The translations under genes were made by a program, and so were the position numbers. The notes under the pieces are model-generated. The model did not search any database, had not been told where the DNA came from, and was given only the letters and a program-made list of their open reading frames with translations. DNA of 64,000 bases from Lepiota brunneoincarnata (taxonomy: Eukaryota > Basidiomycota > Agaricomycetes > Agaricales > Agaricaceae). This document shows, in pieces, positions 18,229-30,025 of this stretch (position 1 is the stretch's first letter; each line of letters starts with the position of its first letter). The stretch covers positions 992,001-1,056,000 of the forward strand of contig JAEBUN010000011.1 in assembly GCA_023014365.1 (NCBI GenBank), written 5' to 3'.

Positions 18229-21200
18229 TCAGATTTCATTGGGTACTGATTTGAAATGGGACTCAGGTTCCCAGGTGTTTCCCAACTTGGGCCATCCAAG
18301 CCATTTGACAAGGTATTCAAGACAGTTTCGTCGTTTTTGGTGATTTAGTATAGCTTCAATTTCATAGACTTCTTCACCTTCAACAATTTGCAGTGGAGGT
18401 CGGACGTAGTTAGGTCCATATGTTTCAGTTTCAGTATATGGCATGAGGAGTTGGGTGTGGAAAACGGGGTGGATCTTCCAGCATTTGGGGAGTTCGAGTT
18501 GATATGAAACAGGGGATAAAACGTCAAGGATGTGGAATGGTCCGAGACATTTGGGGGCCATTTTACACATGACATACAGGGGTATTTAAGTTACGGGCAG
18601 TCAAGCCAAACCATTTGATTCTTGTGGAATGGGGTAAACTTTGATTGGTGTTGGTTTTCCATGTGTTTTATGGCGGTTTTGTGTGCAGTTTTAGCATTTT
18701 GGCGGTACAAATCGATTAGTTCCATGCAGTTATTGATGGTGGGAGATTCGGTTTCAAGGAGGACGGTGGGAAGTGCTTTCGGTTGTATTCCCATAATAAT
18801 TTCGAATGGTGTTTGCTTTCGTAGGGCGTGCAGTCGGCTATTGTAGGCGAATTTGAGAAAAGGGAGGGCCTGTGACCAATTTTCGGGGTGATGTGAGCAG
18901 AAAATGGAAAGATACGCTTGGGTCTCCTGGTGAGAATGTTCAGTTGCTCCATCTGCTTCAGGGTGGTAGGCTGTGGTCATTGTGGGGGTTATTTTGAGTC
19001 ATTCTAACAGTTTCTGGAATGAATGCGTGGTAAAGTGTGGGTCACAGTCGGATATGATATGTTCAGGTAGGCCATAGCGTGGGTAAACTTTATTAAGAAT
19101 GATATCGGCAATGTTGTCGGTGGTCACGGTTTTGTTGGTAGCAGTGAGAATTACCCCCTTCGAGAGTCCATGGTCCACAATGGACAGAATCAAGTCAAAT
19201 CCGGCGGAGGGAGGGAGGTTGGTGATGAGATCCATCACAATCTGAGCAAATGGGCAGTTCAAATCAGGTGCTAGGGATAGGGGTAAATGCAGGCTTGGTG
19301 GGGTGTTGGTTAATTTTAAACTGTTGACAGTTGGCACATCCTTTGACATAATCACATGTGAAACTGGCCATACCAGGCCAGTAGAAATCACGCTCCAAAG
19401 CGTGAAGGGTCATATCGATACTGGGGTGTCCAGCAGTGGGAGAATTGTGATATTTCCATATGATTCGTTGGTGGGGCTCAAGGTCTTCCAGTGGAACGGT
19501 TCTGCTGTTGTAGGTAACAATTAGACCTTTTGGAGTTTGAGTCATGGAGTATCGAGAATCTGTCAGAATGTACAGGGCGGTCATGAGAGCGTTGATCTGC
19601 TCGGTGGTATGCAGGTCATAGTTATCATGGCGGAGTATATCATCATGGGTTTCTTGGTCGATGGTATTAACAAATATTGATTCGGGCAATACTGTTACAG
19701 GATTTGTTATCTTCATCTTTGTTGGGGATATGATTGGGATATTGGGAAAGGGCATCGGCTGCGGGTATTCTTGTACCAGGTACATGCTTGATCTGGAGAT
19801 TAAAGCAGGAGAGGAATTGATGCCAGCGGGCCTGGTGTTGGTTTATATCCTGCAGTTTCTTCCAATAAGTAAGATTCTGGTGATCGGTACAAACTTTAAT
19901 GGGGAAGGGCCCTCCTTCCAGATAATGGCGAGTAACTTGTGGTCGTGAATATCATAATTTTGTTCAGTGGGCATAAGGGTTTTCAATAGGAAAGCCACAG
20001 GGTGGCATTGATTATTAATGTCAGTTTGGTAAAGTATGGCTCTGGTAGCGTATTTTGAAGCATCGCATTCGATTTCAAACAGTTTCAATTGATTGGGCAT
20101 CGTAAGCACAGGTTGCTTTGAAAATTGAAGTTTCAAAGTGTTGAATGAGTCTCTGCATTCATCAGTCCACTCGAATAGTCGCTTGGTTGACATGAGGGTG
20201 TTAAGGGGTCGGGTGATAGTGGAATAGCCATGGATAAACTTCCGGTAGAAGTTACAGAATCCTATAAATTTGTGGATGTCTTTGGTACATTTCAGGATGG
20301 GCCATTGAGCAATTCCGGCTAATTTGATGGGATCCATTTCGATTTTGTTGGGCATAATGATCATACTGAGGTATTCCATGTGGTTGCGGTAGAATTCACA
20401 TTCCTCGGTTTTGAGATAGATGTCATTTAAGGCCAAACACTTGAGAACTTCTCCCATAATGCGGTTGTGTTCTTCCTGATTGTGAGTGAAGATGAGTATA
20501 TCGTCCATGTAAATGACAATTCCTCCTTTACGGATTGGGGATGCTAAGATATCATCCATAAATGCCTGGAAAGTTGCAGGGGAGTTGCACATTCCAAAGA
20601 ACATGACGGTCGGTTCAAATAGTCCAAGTGGGGTGTTGAATGCACCTTTCCATTTGTCTCCTTTCTTGATACAAATGTTGTTGTATCTGGCACGGATGTC
20701 AAGTTTGGAAAATATATGGGCTCCTTTGAGTTTATCCATAATCTCAGTAACCATCGGGATTCAGTATGCGTTCTTGACCATATGTTTATTGACATAGCGG
20801 TAGTCTTGACAGGGGCGGAGCGAGCCATCCTTCTTGTCGATGAAGAAGAACAGGGATGCCATTGGGGATTTTGACAGGCAGATGTAACCTTTGCAGAGGT
20901 TATCAGAAATGAACTCTTTCAAAGAGTTGTCTTGGTTTGGGGAAAGCTTGTAGGCTTTCATTGCAACGGGTTTGAATTTGGGTTTTAATTCAATTGCATG
21001 GTCGTAAGATCGTCGGGGAGGGAATTGTTTGGCAGCCTTTTTGCTGAAACGATTCAACCATCAGTGGAATTGGCATGGAACTTTAATGGCGGGGTCATCG
21101 ACCTTTTTGTCTCCATGTTTAATCGCAAGTTCTGTAGCCTGGCTAGTTCGGTTGATCTCAAGCTCAACGTGAGCGAGTTCAGCGGGCAGTACTAATGATC

Positions 21201-21825
21201 TGATGCATCTTGGACTCTAGAGAGAACTCTTTGTAGTCCTCATCGAGGAGAGGTTCATAGATCGGTTCATGTGGGGTATAGGAAAATTTTCCTTCGGGTT
21301 TGAATGCATTTAGTCGGGCCATAGCTAGGGTAGCTGATATCGATTGGATGGTTGTTGTACGTCAAGTATTTGGGATGGTGGTTGCGCTTCTTCTCTTTTC
21401 TCCATTGGAACATATGGTGTTTCCAATCGATCTCCGGGTTGACTTCATTAAGCCACAGGAAACCAAGAACCATTGGTTTCAATCCTGTTGCTGCGATGTA
21501 GGCGGTGATGGGAGTTAATTGACCATCAATTATTGTGCAGAAGGTGGAATAATGAGTAATCATTCCATTCAAGTTGTTTCGATCCGTTGAAGTTGCGCAT
21601 GGTGATTGCTTGGGGAAGTGCTTGCTTCCATAGACAGTGTTCAGTGACAAAGTCGTCTGATATGAAATTTCCTTGAGCTCCCGAGTCAAGGAGGGCGATA
21701 AGCAGGACGTCTTTCTGTTCTCTCAGGCTCTGCACCTTTAAGGGAAGATATATGGATTCATTGTTTGAGGTAGATGCAAGAGTTACAACATTACAAGAGA
21801 GAGGGGAACTGGGAGGGGCTGGCAT
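18229..21825 (-). pseudogene. Ty3/gypsy pol of element C (stops and frameshifts)
   Basis: Pol order is intact but broken into several frames. The protease (LLDSGAQGNFISDDF) lies near 21690, and RT is at 21057-19843 with IYMDDILIF. RNase H starts with ECDASKYA. The integrase zinc region and catalytic core lie at 19785-18591, with SDCDPHF and then HPEADGATEHSHQ. The chromodomain is at 18229-18470 (YEIEAILNHQKRR, VKWLGWPKLGNTWEPE). Stops occur after QKLLE near 19000 and between 18591 and 18570, and frames change at about 19390, 19800 and 20758. Not functional. Confidence 0.88.
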
Positions 21826-21942
21826 CGAACAGAACCTTCAAATCAAAAATTTGCAAATGGTTGCATGGTCAGGTCTTTGGACCAAGTTTCATAGACTTCA
21901 ACGGCTTCGGTTTCAGGAATTGATTCAATGATGGAATGGATT

Positions 21943-24135
21943 TTAAGGGACACATTTCAGTATATTAGTCGCTTTATCAATCTTTGGTTGTGGTCTGGCG
22001 ACGTTGGGGCACATGCGAGAGATGTGGCCAGGCTTGAAGCAGTGGAAACACAAGCCTTTCTCATAGGCATGTTTTTCTTTGGGTGTAAAGATGGCATTGA
22101 TGTCAATGTTGTCATTGTGGGGAAATTGATCCAGTTGGTCTTCTTCGACTTCATCATTATCAGGGTGCGGATCACCGGGGATATTAAAGGAAGGGTAATA
22201 TTTGGGACCTTCATTAAGGTACATATTGTCGATTTCCATAGTGTTTGGATCATGTGATGGGTGGAATTGGTAGTGGCGGTTTGGTCCAATGTAGGACGAT
22301 TGTTGCTGCAGTTGGCGATATGGTTGTTGCATTCATTGATAGTTGTTAACGGGAGTGAGACATGGGCGGAATCCTGGACAGTGGTCCAAGGATTGTGGAA
22401 GCAGTGTGCCAGTTGTGGTTGATCTGGATAGCACAGCAATACCATTCATTTATGGTGTTGGGTGGGTTCAGATTGGTGAGAATTTTATAAGCAGGGTTCC
22501 GGTCGATAACATTTTGGAACTTTTTTTTTCTATGAGGGCTCGATCTTCAGTGAGTCTTGAATGGTGAACAAGAGTCTTGAACTCTGTGATGATGTCTTTG
22601 ACATTATGGGATCCCTGATGGAGGGTGTTGAGATCATGGAATGCTTGAGAAGGGACATTGATGGGCGAGAATGCTTCGGTGAACTCTTCGACAAGTTCTT
22701 CATACAATCCAGGGGTGAATATTCCCCATGTTTGCTTCAACTGAAAGTATTGGTTTTTCCAGTTGCTAGCTTCACCGGTTTTAAGCAGGGATAAGAAGAA
22801 TACGATCTTCTTGTCATCGGTATTATAGATGTTGGCATTACCATAGAGGTAAAGTGCTACAGAGTTTATGAATTCCTGGAAGTTCTTGTGGTTTCCATCA
22901 AACGGTGTTGGTTTCTCAAATGATAATTCTTTGTAACCATTGTGGTGTTGTGGTGGTGGTGATGTTGATCGGTTTTGGGGAGGGAAAAGACTTCCTGTTA
23001 GTCCAGACAGTCCTGATGGACCGGACGGTGGCTGGTTAGCCGGTGGGTCTCCCATTGTCTCAGACATGGGTTCAGAGGGAGGGGAAGGTGGTGGGAAAGG
23101 TTGTAGGGTATGGAGGAGTTGGTAGTGTCCGGGTTCAATCTGATGGATAGGAAAGCGTAGGGGTCCTCCTGTACTTGTGGTTGCTTCTAGCAGACCAAAG
23201 GGGAGTCGAGGCAGTTCCATGGGTGACAGTTTGGTAATCTGGGTGGCTACATGAATGGTGGTATCCTGTTAGAGCCGGTGCGGGTCAGGACTGAAGCGGA
23301 GGGTTGGGGTGGTATCCTTGATATAAGGTAACTGGGGGACAGGGTGAAGTCAGTATGTAGACTTTGGAACCAAGGTGGAGTACGTTGGGTGGGGGGTTGG
23401 ACTTGCAGCCTCAGCTTATGTGCTCTGCCCTCCTACTGTCCAAGTCCGTATTTCAGGAGGTCAGGGCCAAAGCGGAGCAAGGCAGAGAGAGAGGAGGATA
23501 TGGAACAGGGAGCTGGTCCGCTGCTCAATTCAATTATCAGACTGAGGAGTACAAGTCAAGTACCTATGGTATATATACTACTGGTCTTATGGACTATGAC
23601 TCATACTGACTACGGATGGAGCGAAGTGGAGACCAATATGGTTACAAACGGATTACAAATGGATTACAAATGGAATGGAGACCAGTACGGGTATGGAGAC
23701 TGATAATGTCTCCTGGTTACAGATGGAGAATGGAGAACTGGAAAGCAGAGTCACTGAGGGTCAGGTGACCATGGCACTGTGCGGAGGTGGTCACGTGATT
23801 GGGGCAATGGGTTATGGTTGGAGCGAGTCAGGGCCTGAGTTGGAGGGCAGAGGGTTGTTATGTGGAGTGCACGTGGAGTTGAGAAGCCGAAGTATAATGG
23901 TTAAGCTCTGGGTTTGGCATGGATATGACATATCCACTGGTTCAGGCGGGGTTGCATATACGGGTTGGTTGGACTCAGGAGAAGATGAAGGAACGCAAAA
24001 AGAAGGAGTAGGGTGAGGAGTAGATGGGGTGGCACATGGGGTAACAGATGGTTGAGAGGGTCCTGGAGATCCAGAACCAGTTTGGGAAATATGAGGGTTA
24101 GGACAGTCTGTCCTGGCTTTGAAATAACTACCCAT
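21943..24135 (-). pseudogene. Ty3/gypsy gag of element C, split by a solo LTR
   Basis: Gag starts at the ATG at 24135 (Pro/Ser/Thr-rich N-terminus) and is cut at 23931 by the solo LTR A. It resumes at 23261 in the same frame when one TATCC copy is discounted. The Gag core is at about 22930-22500 (ELSFEKPTPFDGNHKNFQ). The zinc knuckle C-X2-C-X4-H-X4-C (CFHCFKPGHISRMC) lies at about 22060-22020 in another frame. At least one frameshift separates core and knuckle. Confidence 0.82.
23267..23930 (-). repeat. Solo LTR of family A inside gag of element C
   Basis: This 664-bp sequence matches the LTR at 9469-10129 end to end and is flanked by TATCC on both sides (23262-23266 and 23931-23935). No internal element sequence is present. 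It is therefore a solo LTR left by LTR-LTR recombination. Many CG sites of the 9469 copy are TG or CA here. Confidence 0.93.
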
Positions 24136-24414
24136 GGTGGGCAACAATGTCTTTTCCAGTAAAGAGGAACCAAAGAGAACTTAAGATCCGCTAAGATGTT
24201 TGACAAGACAAACGAGGAATCTGAGAACCTATAGAGATGCTGGGGTGCGAAGGTTCAGAAGAACAACAGCCGGAGTTCTTCGGGATGAAGACCATGTCAG
24301 ACGCTTGAATAGACGAGCGATGATCCTCCACAGATTACGGTTCTGTCGAGACCTCACAGTTAATGGTACTGTGCAAACCAAGGAGAGCGAAGAAGAGAGA
24401 AGAGAGGCAACAAG

Positions 24415-24426
24415 TAGCTTTGTCTT
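24415..24426 (-). other. Self-priming PBS of element C
   Basis: The plus strand reads TAGCTTTGTCTT, one base from the LTR edge. Its exact complement AAGACAAAGCTA lies in the LTR at 24544-24555, about 25-32 nt downstream (element sense) of TATATATA at 24580-24587. Confidence 0.65.
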
Positions 24427-24427
24427 T

Positions 24428-24781
24428 TGTTATGCTTGTTAGGCATCTGCAAGGCTCAATGCGATTAACGATAAGTTAACCGTTGAGTAGTGCGAGCAAG
24501 TCTAAGGCAATGCCAAAGAGCAGGAACAAATACGGTGTATAACAAGACAAAGCTAGGGATTACAAGTAATACCTAAGTCTATATATACTACTGGGATGAC
24601 TGACATGTGATAAAAGAAAGAAACACATGCAAACAAACAGGAATCACAAGCCAAAGGAATCCTAACTATAAACTGGGCGGTGACATGTGATAGTTAAATA
24701 TAGATGGGCGTTGACAATGGGTGGTGGCATGTGATAAGCAAAAATAGGTGGGCGGGCAGTGAGAAAGGGAAAATGGTAACA
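24428..24781 (-). repeat. 5' LTR of element C
   Basis: 354 bp, TGTTATGC...GGTAACA on the plus strand, nearly identical to 16489-16841. It carries a TATA box at 24580-24587 and the predicted RNA start at 24555. It is followed directly by the right-hand CTTCA target duplication. Confidence 0.92.
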
Positions 24782-24957
24782 CTTCAGACATGCACATATA
24801 GATATATTCTACTAGTCCGATGACTTGAATCTCTTGAGTGTTCCAGCTGCTGTTCACCCAGTTGAGCTGCCACTGATCCTTTCTTGACTACCCAGCTGCC
24901 ACCATGTCAGTCAAGTAGCTGGACAATTTCACACATGCATGTATAGATATATTCTAA
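24782..24957. repeat. Continuation of the ~122-bp repeat array
   Basis: One further unit plus a partial one, in the same orientation as the last units before element C. This shows that element C landed inside the array. Confidence 0.8.
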
Positions 24958-24960
24958 GTC

Positions 24961-26634
24961 TTAATCATCTACGAGCATTCCATCTACCTCCTCCAACTCC
25001 ATTTTCTCAACAAAGTCTGACTGCTTTGACCAGCCAGGAATTTCCACACCTAACTTCTTGTATATCGCCTCTTTCATGTAGAAGGCATATACCACCCTGT
25101 CCCCATGTTCCCAATGCCCAACCCCATGTTTTAGCAAACATCCACATAGGAAAACACCAGTACTAGAGGGGTACGAAAGTGTTATCTTTAACTCCAGTAG
25201 TGACAAATGAGTGTTATCACCATGGGTCCCAAGGCTTACTAGGAGGTCATAACATGTCTGGTGTGCTCCCCTATCCTTATGGCTTTCAGTGATTCTGTTA
25301 AGGATTACTGTTATCCCTGAGAAGCAGGAATGCCACTCATCGGCATACTCCTTTGTTTCAGGTAATGCACGCAGTTTTGACAAGGATGCTTGACCTGATT
25401 CGTAGAGAGTGGGGTGTGTGAGTGCAAGTGCCTTGTTGAGAAGCTCAGTTGAAGGCTGAATCATCTTAAGCCATTCCTTGCTACTGGTGTTTTTTTTTAA
25501 TGTACTAGAGGTTACCAGTCTCACCTTGGAACTATTCTGGTAATTCAAGCATAGAGCATGAGTTGGGTGTGTAGTATCAGTAATGAGAGGATACACACTG
25601 CATGTCCAGCAGGAATCAAACCTGGTGAGAAGCTCAGGATACCTCTAGTCATCTTCTGACCTGGGACTTGGAGAAATGATGCAGGGTCATTTCTCCAAGT
25701 CTGAGCCTGGCCTGAATACTGCTCGAGTTGAGGTTGAATAAAATCTGTTGCCCTGAGGAGATTATCCTGTTTCAATACTATAAGCTACACTTCATAATAG
25801 TTGTACAATGAATGTTATACCTGATGATTCTGGGGCAAGAGGTTGGGTAAATACCATACCAATATATTTCCTTGGTTATTGACGATAGTTGTGGGCTTGG
25901 TGAAATGCTTGGGACCAGGTTTGGATTTTGATTTGATGGCTCCAGGTTTGTTACATTGCAGTCAATAACATCTGGGCAATGACTTGAATAAAAATAAAGA
26001 AGCAAAGGTGCAGGAGACCAACTCATGAGGACAGAGACTAGCAGCAGTGAGAATTTGCATGATATGCCTTTCCTCTGCTTCATTCTCTTTCTTCAAGACT
26101 TGTCTGTTCTCACTCATGATTTCTCCAAGGATTGGGCTTTTTAAAATCTGTTAGTTGACTTAAATTTGACCCAGGAGGCTCAGACTAACATGTTGTGAGT
26201 TAAAATGAGCTTTTTCCGTGCATGAAATTTTGCTCTCATGTATGCTACTAGTCCCTCATTTTTGTGGTACCATTTTTTCTTATCCCTCCCCCGTTCCTGG
26301 ATTTTCTTCGCTGACTTGCTAGTGGAAGGTTGGATAGGAGCCATAAAGTACATGTTTATGACCATGAGCTGATCCTAAATGGATCCCAACAAACAAACAA
26401 ACAAACAAACAAACAAACCTATAAAGTAAGTACCTGCTCATGAAACAATTTTCCCAGCCCCTTGAACTCCACATCACCAACATCCTGTGTCATGGAAGCT
26501 GAAACCGCTGTGTGCACCAGTGGTGGAGGTGACCATGTGTGACATGGTGTGCAGGTGAGATCAAGATGGCTTCCTCCCCACTTTTGTGGGTGAGGTATTC
26601 TGTGCTCCTCAAACATTGCCATCCTGTCCAGCAA
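24961..26634 (-). CDS. TET/JBP-like 2OG-Fe(II) oxygenase gene (exons partly resolved)
   Basis: The 3' exon block (about 25640-24961) encodes a double-stranded beta-helix oxygenase signature. It has an HxD pair in ITESHKDRG (His codon 25281-25279, Asp 25275-25273), a distal iron His in LLKHGVGHW (25128-25126) and the 2-oxoglutarate Arg in HGDRVVYAF (25098-25096). Spacing and the flanking YDLLVSLGTHGD and LKITLSYPSSTGVF blocks resemble the fungal TET/JBP group, which acts on methylated DNA. Upstream, 25778-26083 and 26419-26634 look like further exons, with a GTATAAC donor and a TATAG acceptor at about 25820-25775, but frames there are not fully reconciled. It could be intact or a recent pseudogene. 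KDZ transposons often accompany this family, but no KDZ transposase is recognised here. Confidence 0.5.
26390..26418. repeat. CAAA microsatellite
   Basis: About seven tandem CAAA units lie just before the GTACTTAC donor-like sequence of the minus-strand gene. Confidence 0.9.
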
Positions 26635-26765
26635 CGTAGGGTGTGCATTTGAGCAGAAGCCCCCACCTCTCTACACATTGAAGAGTGCTGTAGAGTGTCT
26701 CCTCTCTGGAGGAGAGTTTGTGGTGGGCATGCACTGTGTAACAAGCCACTTGTGGCTTGGTACAT

Positions 26766-27264
26766 TTTATTCTCCTTCCCCCTTGGCCTCTATCACCCCC
26801 AGTGGCTACCTCCCCAGCTAAGTCTACACCCCCAGTCCCTCACCCCTCTACTGACTTATCCTACCTCCAAAAATACATAGAGACAGCCACTGCTGCTGCC
26901 ATCTGGCTGTTCCCCCTGCCTTACCCCGCCTGCAGTACACATCATAGATACAATGTTGTATTAGTATTTACTGTTCTTCATTTAGTCCTATCTGTGGTCT
27001 AGTCAGGAGGATCCCCTGAATAAAGCACAGATAAGACATTTGTAGTATACCTGTTTTTGAGACTGCTAGATAGATAGTTAGAAAACTTGTGACTTGTAAA
27101 ATAAAGATAACTATGAATTGTGTTGATTAATTTTGCGACGGACGGGCGCTTATTTAGACGCCACTAAGACGAACTTCAACTTTTTTAAGTTCCCTAGTGT
27201 GTCACCCAACCCCATCTTCCAAGTTCTACCCCCAACCTCCCTCAACACACTTTCTATTACCACC
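26766..27264. other. No recognisable gene
   Basis: Pyrimidine-rich plus strand with short ORFs that match nothing I know. It separates the minus-strand oxygenase gene from the plus-strand gene downstream and may hold both promoters, but no clear TATA box is seen. Confidence 0.4.
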
Positions 27265-27603
27265 ATGCCCAAGACCAGCTGTAAGACCACAGCCTCCTCT
27301 GCCAACACTGCTGCCACCAGGACCACCAGGGCCACCCAGGCCGCTGCTGCCAGCTGCTGCTCCAGTCAAGCAGCCTCTAGTTCCTTATCTGCAATCATTT
27401 CAGCTGCCACGGATGCTAATAATAACACTACTGCTGCCAGCCACCGCTCCTCCAGATCATGGCCACCTGCTAGTAGCCTCTGGACCATTGCACTTGGTGG
27501 TCAAGCTGACTCAACTTTGCTATCAGCAATTATTTCAGCGGCTGCAACTAGGAGCAATGATGCCATGGAGCTGTCATATCTCGATGAGCAGTCAGGGAAT
27601 GGA
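27265..27603 (+). CDS. Low-complexity Ala/Ser/Thr-rich ORF, possible 5' exon
   Basis: The ATG at 27265 opens 113 codons rich in Ala, Ser and Thr. The sequence SLSAIISAA occurs once and LLSAIISAAAT follows about 50 residues later, so it has an internal duplication. A GTAAGT donor follows at 27604. I could not join it in frame to the next exon, so it may be a separate small gene or a non-coding exon of the next gene. Confidence 0.25.
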
Positions 27604-27902
27604 GTAAGTCCTTATATCCTATCATTCTCACTCAATCTCACTAGCTGTTCATTAGTTCTGCAGCTGGTGCACTGAGGGTGGCTACCTCTATATTTGCAGA
27701 TGCTGCTGAAGTATTTGCAATTGCTGTCTTACTGGTGCTCCCAATGATGTCTTGTCACTGGGAGACTTTACTTGCCCACATTGCTGGACATTGGGTGATA
27801 ACAAAACTTGCCCATACCAAGTGAGTTTTCTAACCCCTTTCTATTCATATCGTCTAATAACACTGGCTACAGCCATTTTCAAAGCTAGAAAGACCTTTCT
27901 AC

Positions 27903-29125
27903 ATGCCATCAGCTATGGCTACCCAGTCTCAACTCCCAGTCATAACCCAGGATAACTTATGTATCCTGGTTTTCTGGCTATCTGGCTCTGATCTGGTGGC
28001 TTGTATATCTCAGCTCATTCATGGGCATATCAAGACTTATTTTCCTGGAGCTCCATTCAGTGGTAAAATCGGCCTCATCAAAATTGTATTTGATTTTAGT
28101 GCCACAGCTACTATTGAGGCATTCCAAGCCCAGATGGTTGAGCTACCCCAAAGGCTGTTGGAGTATCACCACTTTGTAACCCTTGTTTCTACACATGCGA
28201 CTCCTACTGGTGGCTTCTGGGTTCAAGCCACCCCTAAACCCACTGCTGCTGAACCCACCAAAGTGAGTACAGTAATCATATAGCCTACCATTTGATCTAA
28301 ACAACTACTACAGTTTTTAAATGCTATCTTCCCAGCCCCAGTACTTGAACAATTGACACAGGATGACCATTCCTCATTGTTCATTATCTCATGTGGTGGT
28401 CCTTTCATAAATAATGAACCTAGGGCCCAAATATACAATTTCGTAAAAAAGTAAGTCCAATAGTCACATAAATAATGATTCAACTCTGACTGCCAACCAA
28501 AGTCACTTCTGGCTCACCATGGCATTCATCAATAATGCCTTTCATCCTACAACATGCCATACATTCCTGATGAACTTTGTTCGGACAGTATTTGTGAACC
28601 AAAATCCTGCTATGGTTCACAACATCTTTTTGGCTGACCCCAATCTTGGCACCAGTACTGACTTTATCATGGTCATCCAGAAGACCAAAGACCTGGAGAA
28701 AGAGACTGGAATATGCATGATAAAATGGTCTCATGACTTATACAGGCCAGTTGGAAACCCCCATAGCCAGTCTTGTGAGAATTGCTGTGTATTGGATGGG
28801 TGGCAAATTATAGAGAGGAAGGGAAAATCACCCAATGAAGGGAAGGGTATCCACCCTGGTAAGTCATCATGTTCTATATGCTCTCTACTCCCAACTGAAC
28901 TTTGTAGAATTATGCCCAGTTACTTTGGTTTGCAAGAACTCTAAATGTGGAGCCAAAAAACATTTTGAGGCTCCACCACATGCATTTCTTGTAACAAGGG
29001 ACTATGCACCACAGAGTACTCCACTGGGAAAGAAGCTAGGGGTCTGGATTGGGCACTATATTGATAGTGACAGTTTACCTTTAGAATGTACTTCTTTACG
29101 CTTTTCTTTTAGTGAAAATAGGTAG
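27903..29125 (+). CDS. Hypothetical cysteine-rich protein, four exons
   Basis: Gene model join(27903..28262, 28314..28450, 28503..28858, 28908..29125), 356 aa. All three introns (51, 52 and 49 nt) have GTGAGT or GTAAGT donors and CAG, AAG or TAG acceptors, and the frame is kept at every join. An in-frame upstream exon ending at 27820 (with CPHC and CPYQ) could extend the N-terminus. The centre has LFIISCGGPFINN followed by HPTTCHTFLMNFVRTVF. The C-terminal half has SCENCC and CKNSKC pairs that could bind zinc. It resembles basidiomycete proteins of unknown function. A distant caspase/CHAT-like fold around the central Cys is only a guess. The full-length open frame suggests a real gene. Confidence 0.65.
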
Positions 29126-29699
29126 AAAGTAACCAATTACAATAAAACTGCTCAACACATGGACTTGACATGATGTGAGCCAATAAGAAGATGTATACTG
29201 AATGAATTCCAATAGCTAAGATGTCAAGACAAGGCAAAACAAAGTGAAATGAAGCAAAATAGAGAGAAAGAGAGAGAGAGAGAAAAAAAGAGAGAAGGAG
29301 ACTTTAAATGTGAGTTAAAATCATTGTTAACTGAGGTCCCTACAGAATACATACAGTTTATATACTCTAGGGACTGTGGAGCTTGTGTATGCTCCAGAAA
29401 CCTTACAAAGAACATTAAAGAAAGAGGTGGAGATGGAACAAGGATGAGAATGAAGGAAAACCAGAGATTACTAGCTACCATTCATTTTGTACTATCCTGC
29501 CTTCCATCATATTCTACAGGCAGTGTTCACTGTTTATTTCCAAGGGGTAGAGAACAGAGAGACAAGCCAGGAGGAGGGGGGAAAATACTGCTGATCCAAA
29601 ATGATTTGATCTAAGGCCACATGTTTCCTTTTTGGGAAAATTGTCATACCAATGGTTTGTTGGGGTTTGTCTGAGATTGTTATGGAGAGGTGATTGGCT
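29126..29699. other. No recognisable gene; purine-rich tract
   Basis: Contains a GA-rich tract (about 29250-29300) and no supported ORF. It may hold the terminator of the preceding gene. Confidence 0.4.
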
Positions 29700-30025
29700 C
29701 AGCTATGCAAGCAGCCAGGTAGCCACCTCTACAATGTCAAGATAACTACTGCAATTGGTGTGGAACAAGTCTAGGGGGAACAGTACCAGAAATTGTGAAC
29801 CATTTCATACTAGACTGCCCAGCATATGAAGATGAAAGGGACAACATGGCAAGAAAGATAGGAAGGGCAAACACACATGAGCTGGCAAGAATCTTCAAGA
29901 TGGGGGATGGCATAAGAGAGCTGCTCAACTACATTCACACAACAAAGAGGCTCAAGGACTCATTCGATTCACTAAAAATCATCAACCTACAGAAGGAAGC
30001 ACTTGAACATGAAAGGGCAAAATGA
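29700..30025 (+). pseudogene. LINE C-terminal fragment (zinc-binding end of RT protein)
   Basis: Reads NYCNWCGTSLGGTVPEIVNH, then FILDCPAYEDERDNMARKI. This is the C-X2-C...H-X4-C zinc-binding end typical of non-LTR retrotransposon ORF2 proteins. It ends at a stop at 30023-30025 with a charged tail. RT and endonuclease regions are absent, so it is a 5'-truncated relic. Confidence 0.65.

Larger units (their letters stand above)
16489..24781 (-). mobile_element. Ty3/gypsy element C, full length, decayed
   Basis: A minus-strand element with both LTRs (16489-16841 and 24428-24781) and a 5-bp target duplication CTTCA (16484-16488 and 24782-24786). In element sense it has a PBS, gag, pol, an extra zinc-knuckle ORF, a polypurine tract and the 3' LTR. 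A solo family A LTR interrupts gag. Without that insertion it is about 7.6 kb. pol carries several stops and frame changes. Confidence 0.92.

Noticed and set aside
24782..24957. LTR of another element
   Set aside because: It matches the repeat units at 15866-16488 and is simply the other side of the array split by element C.
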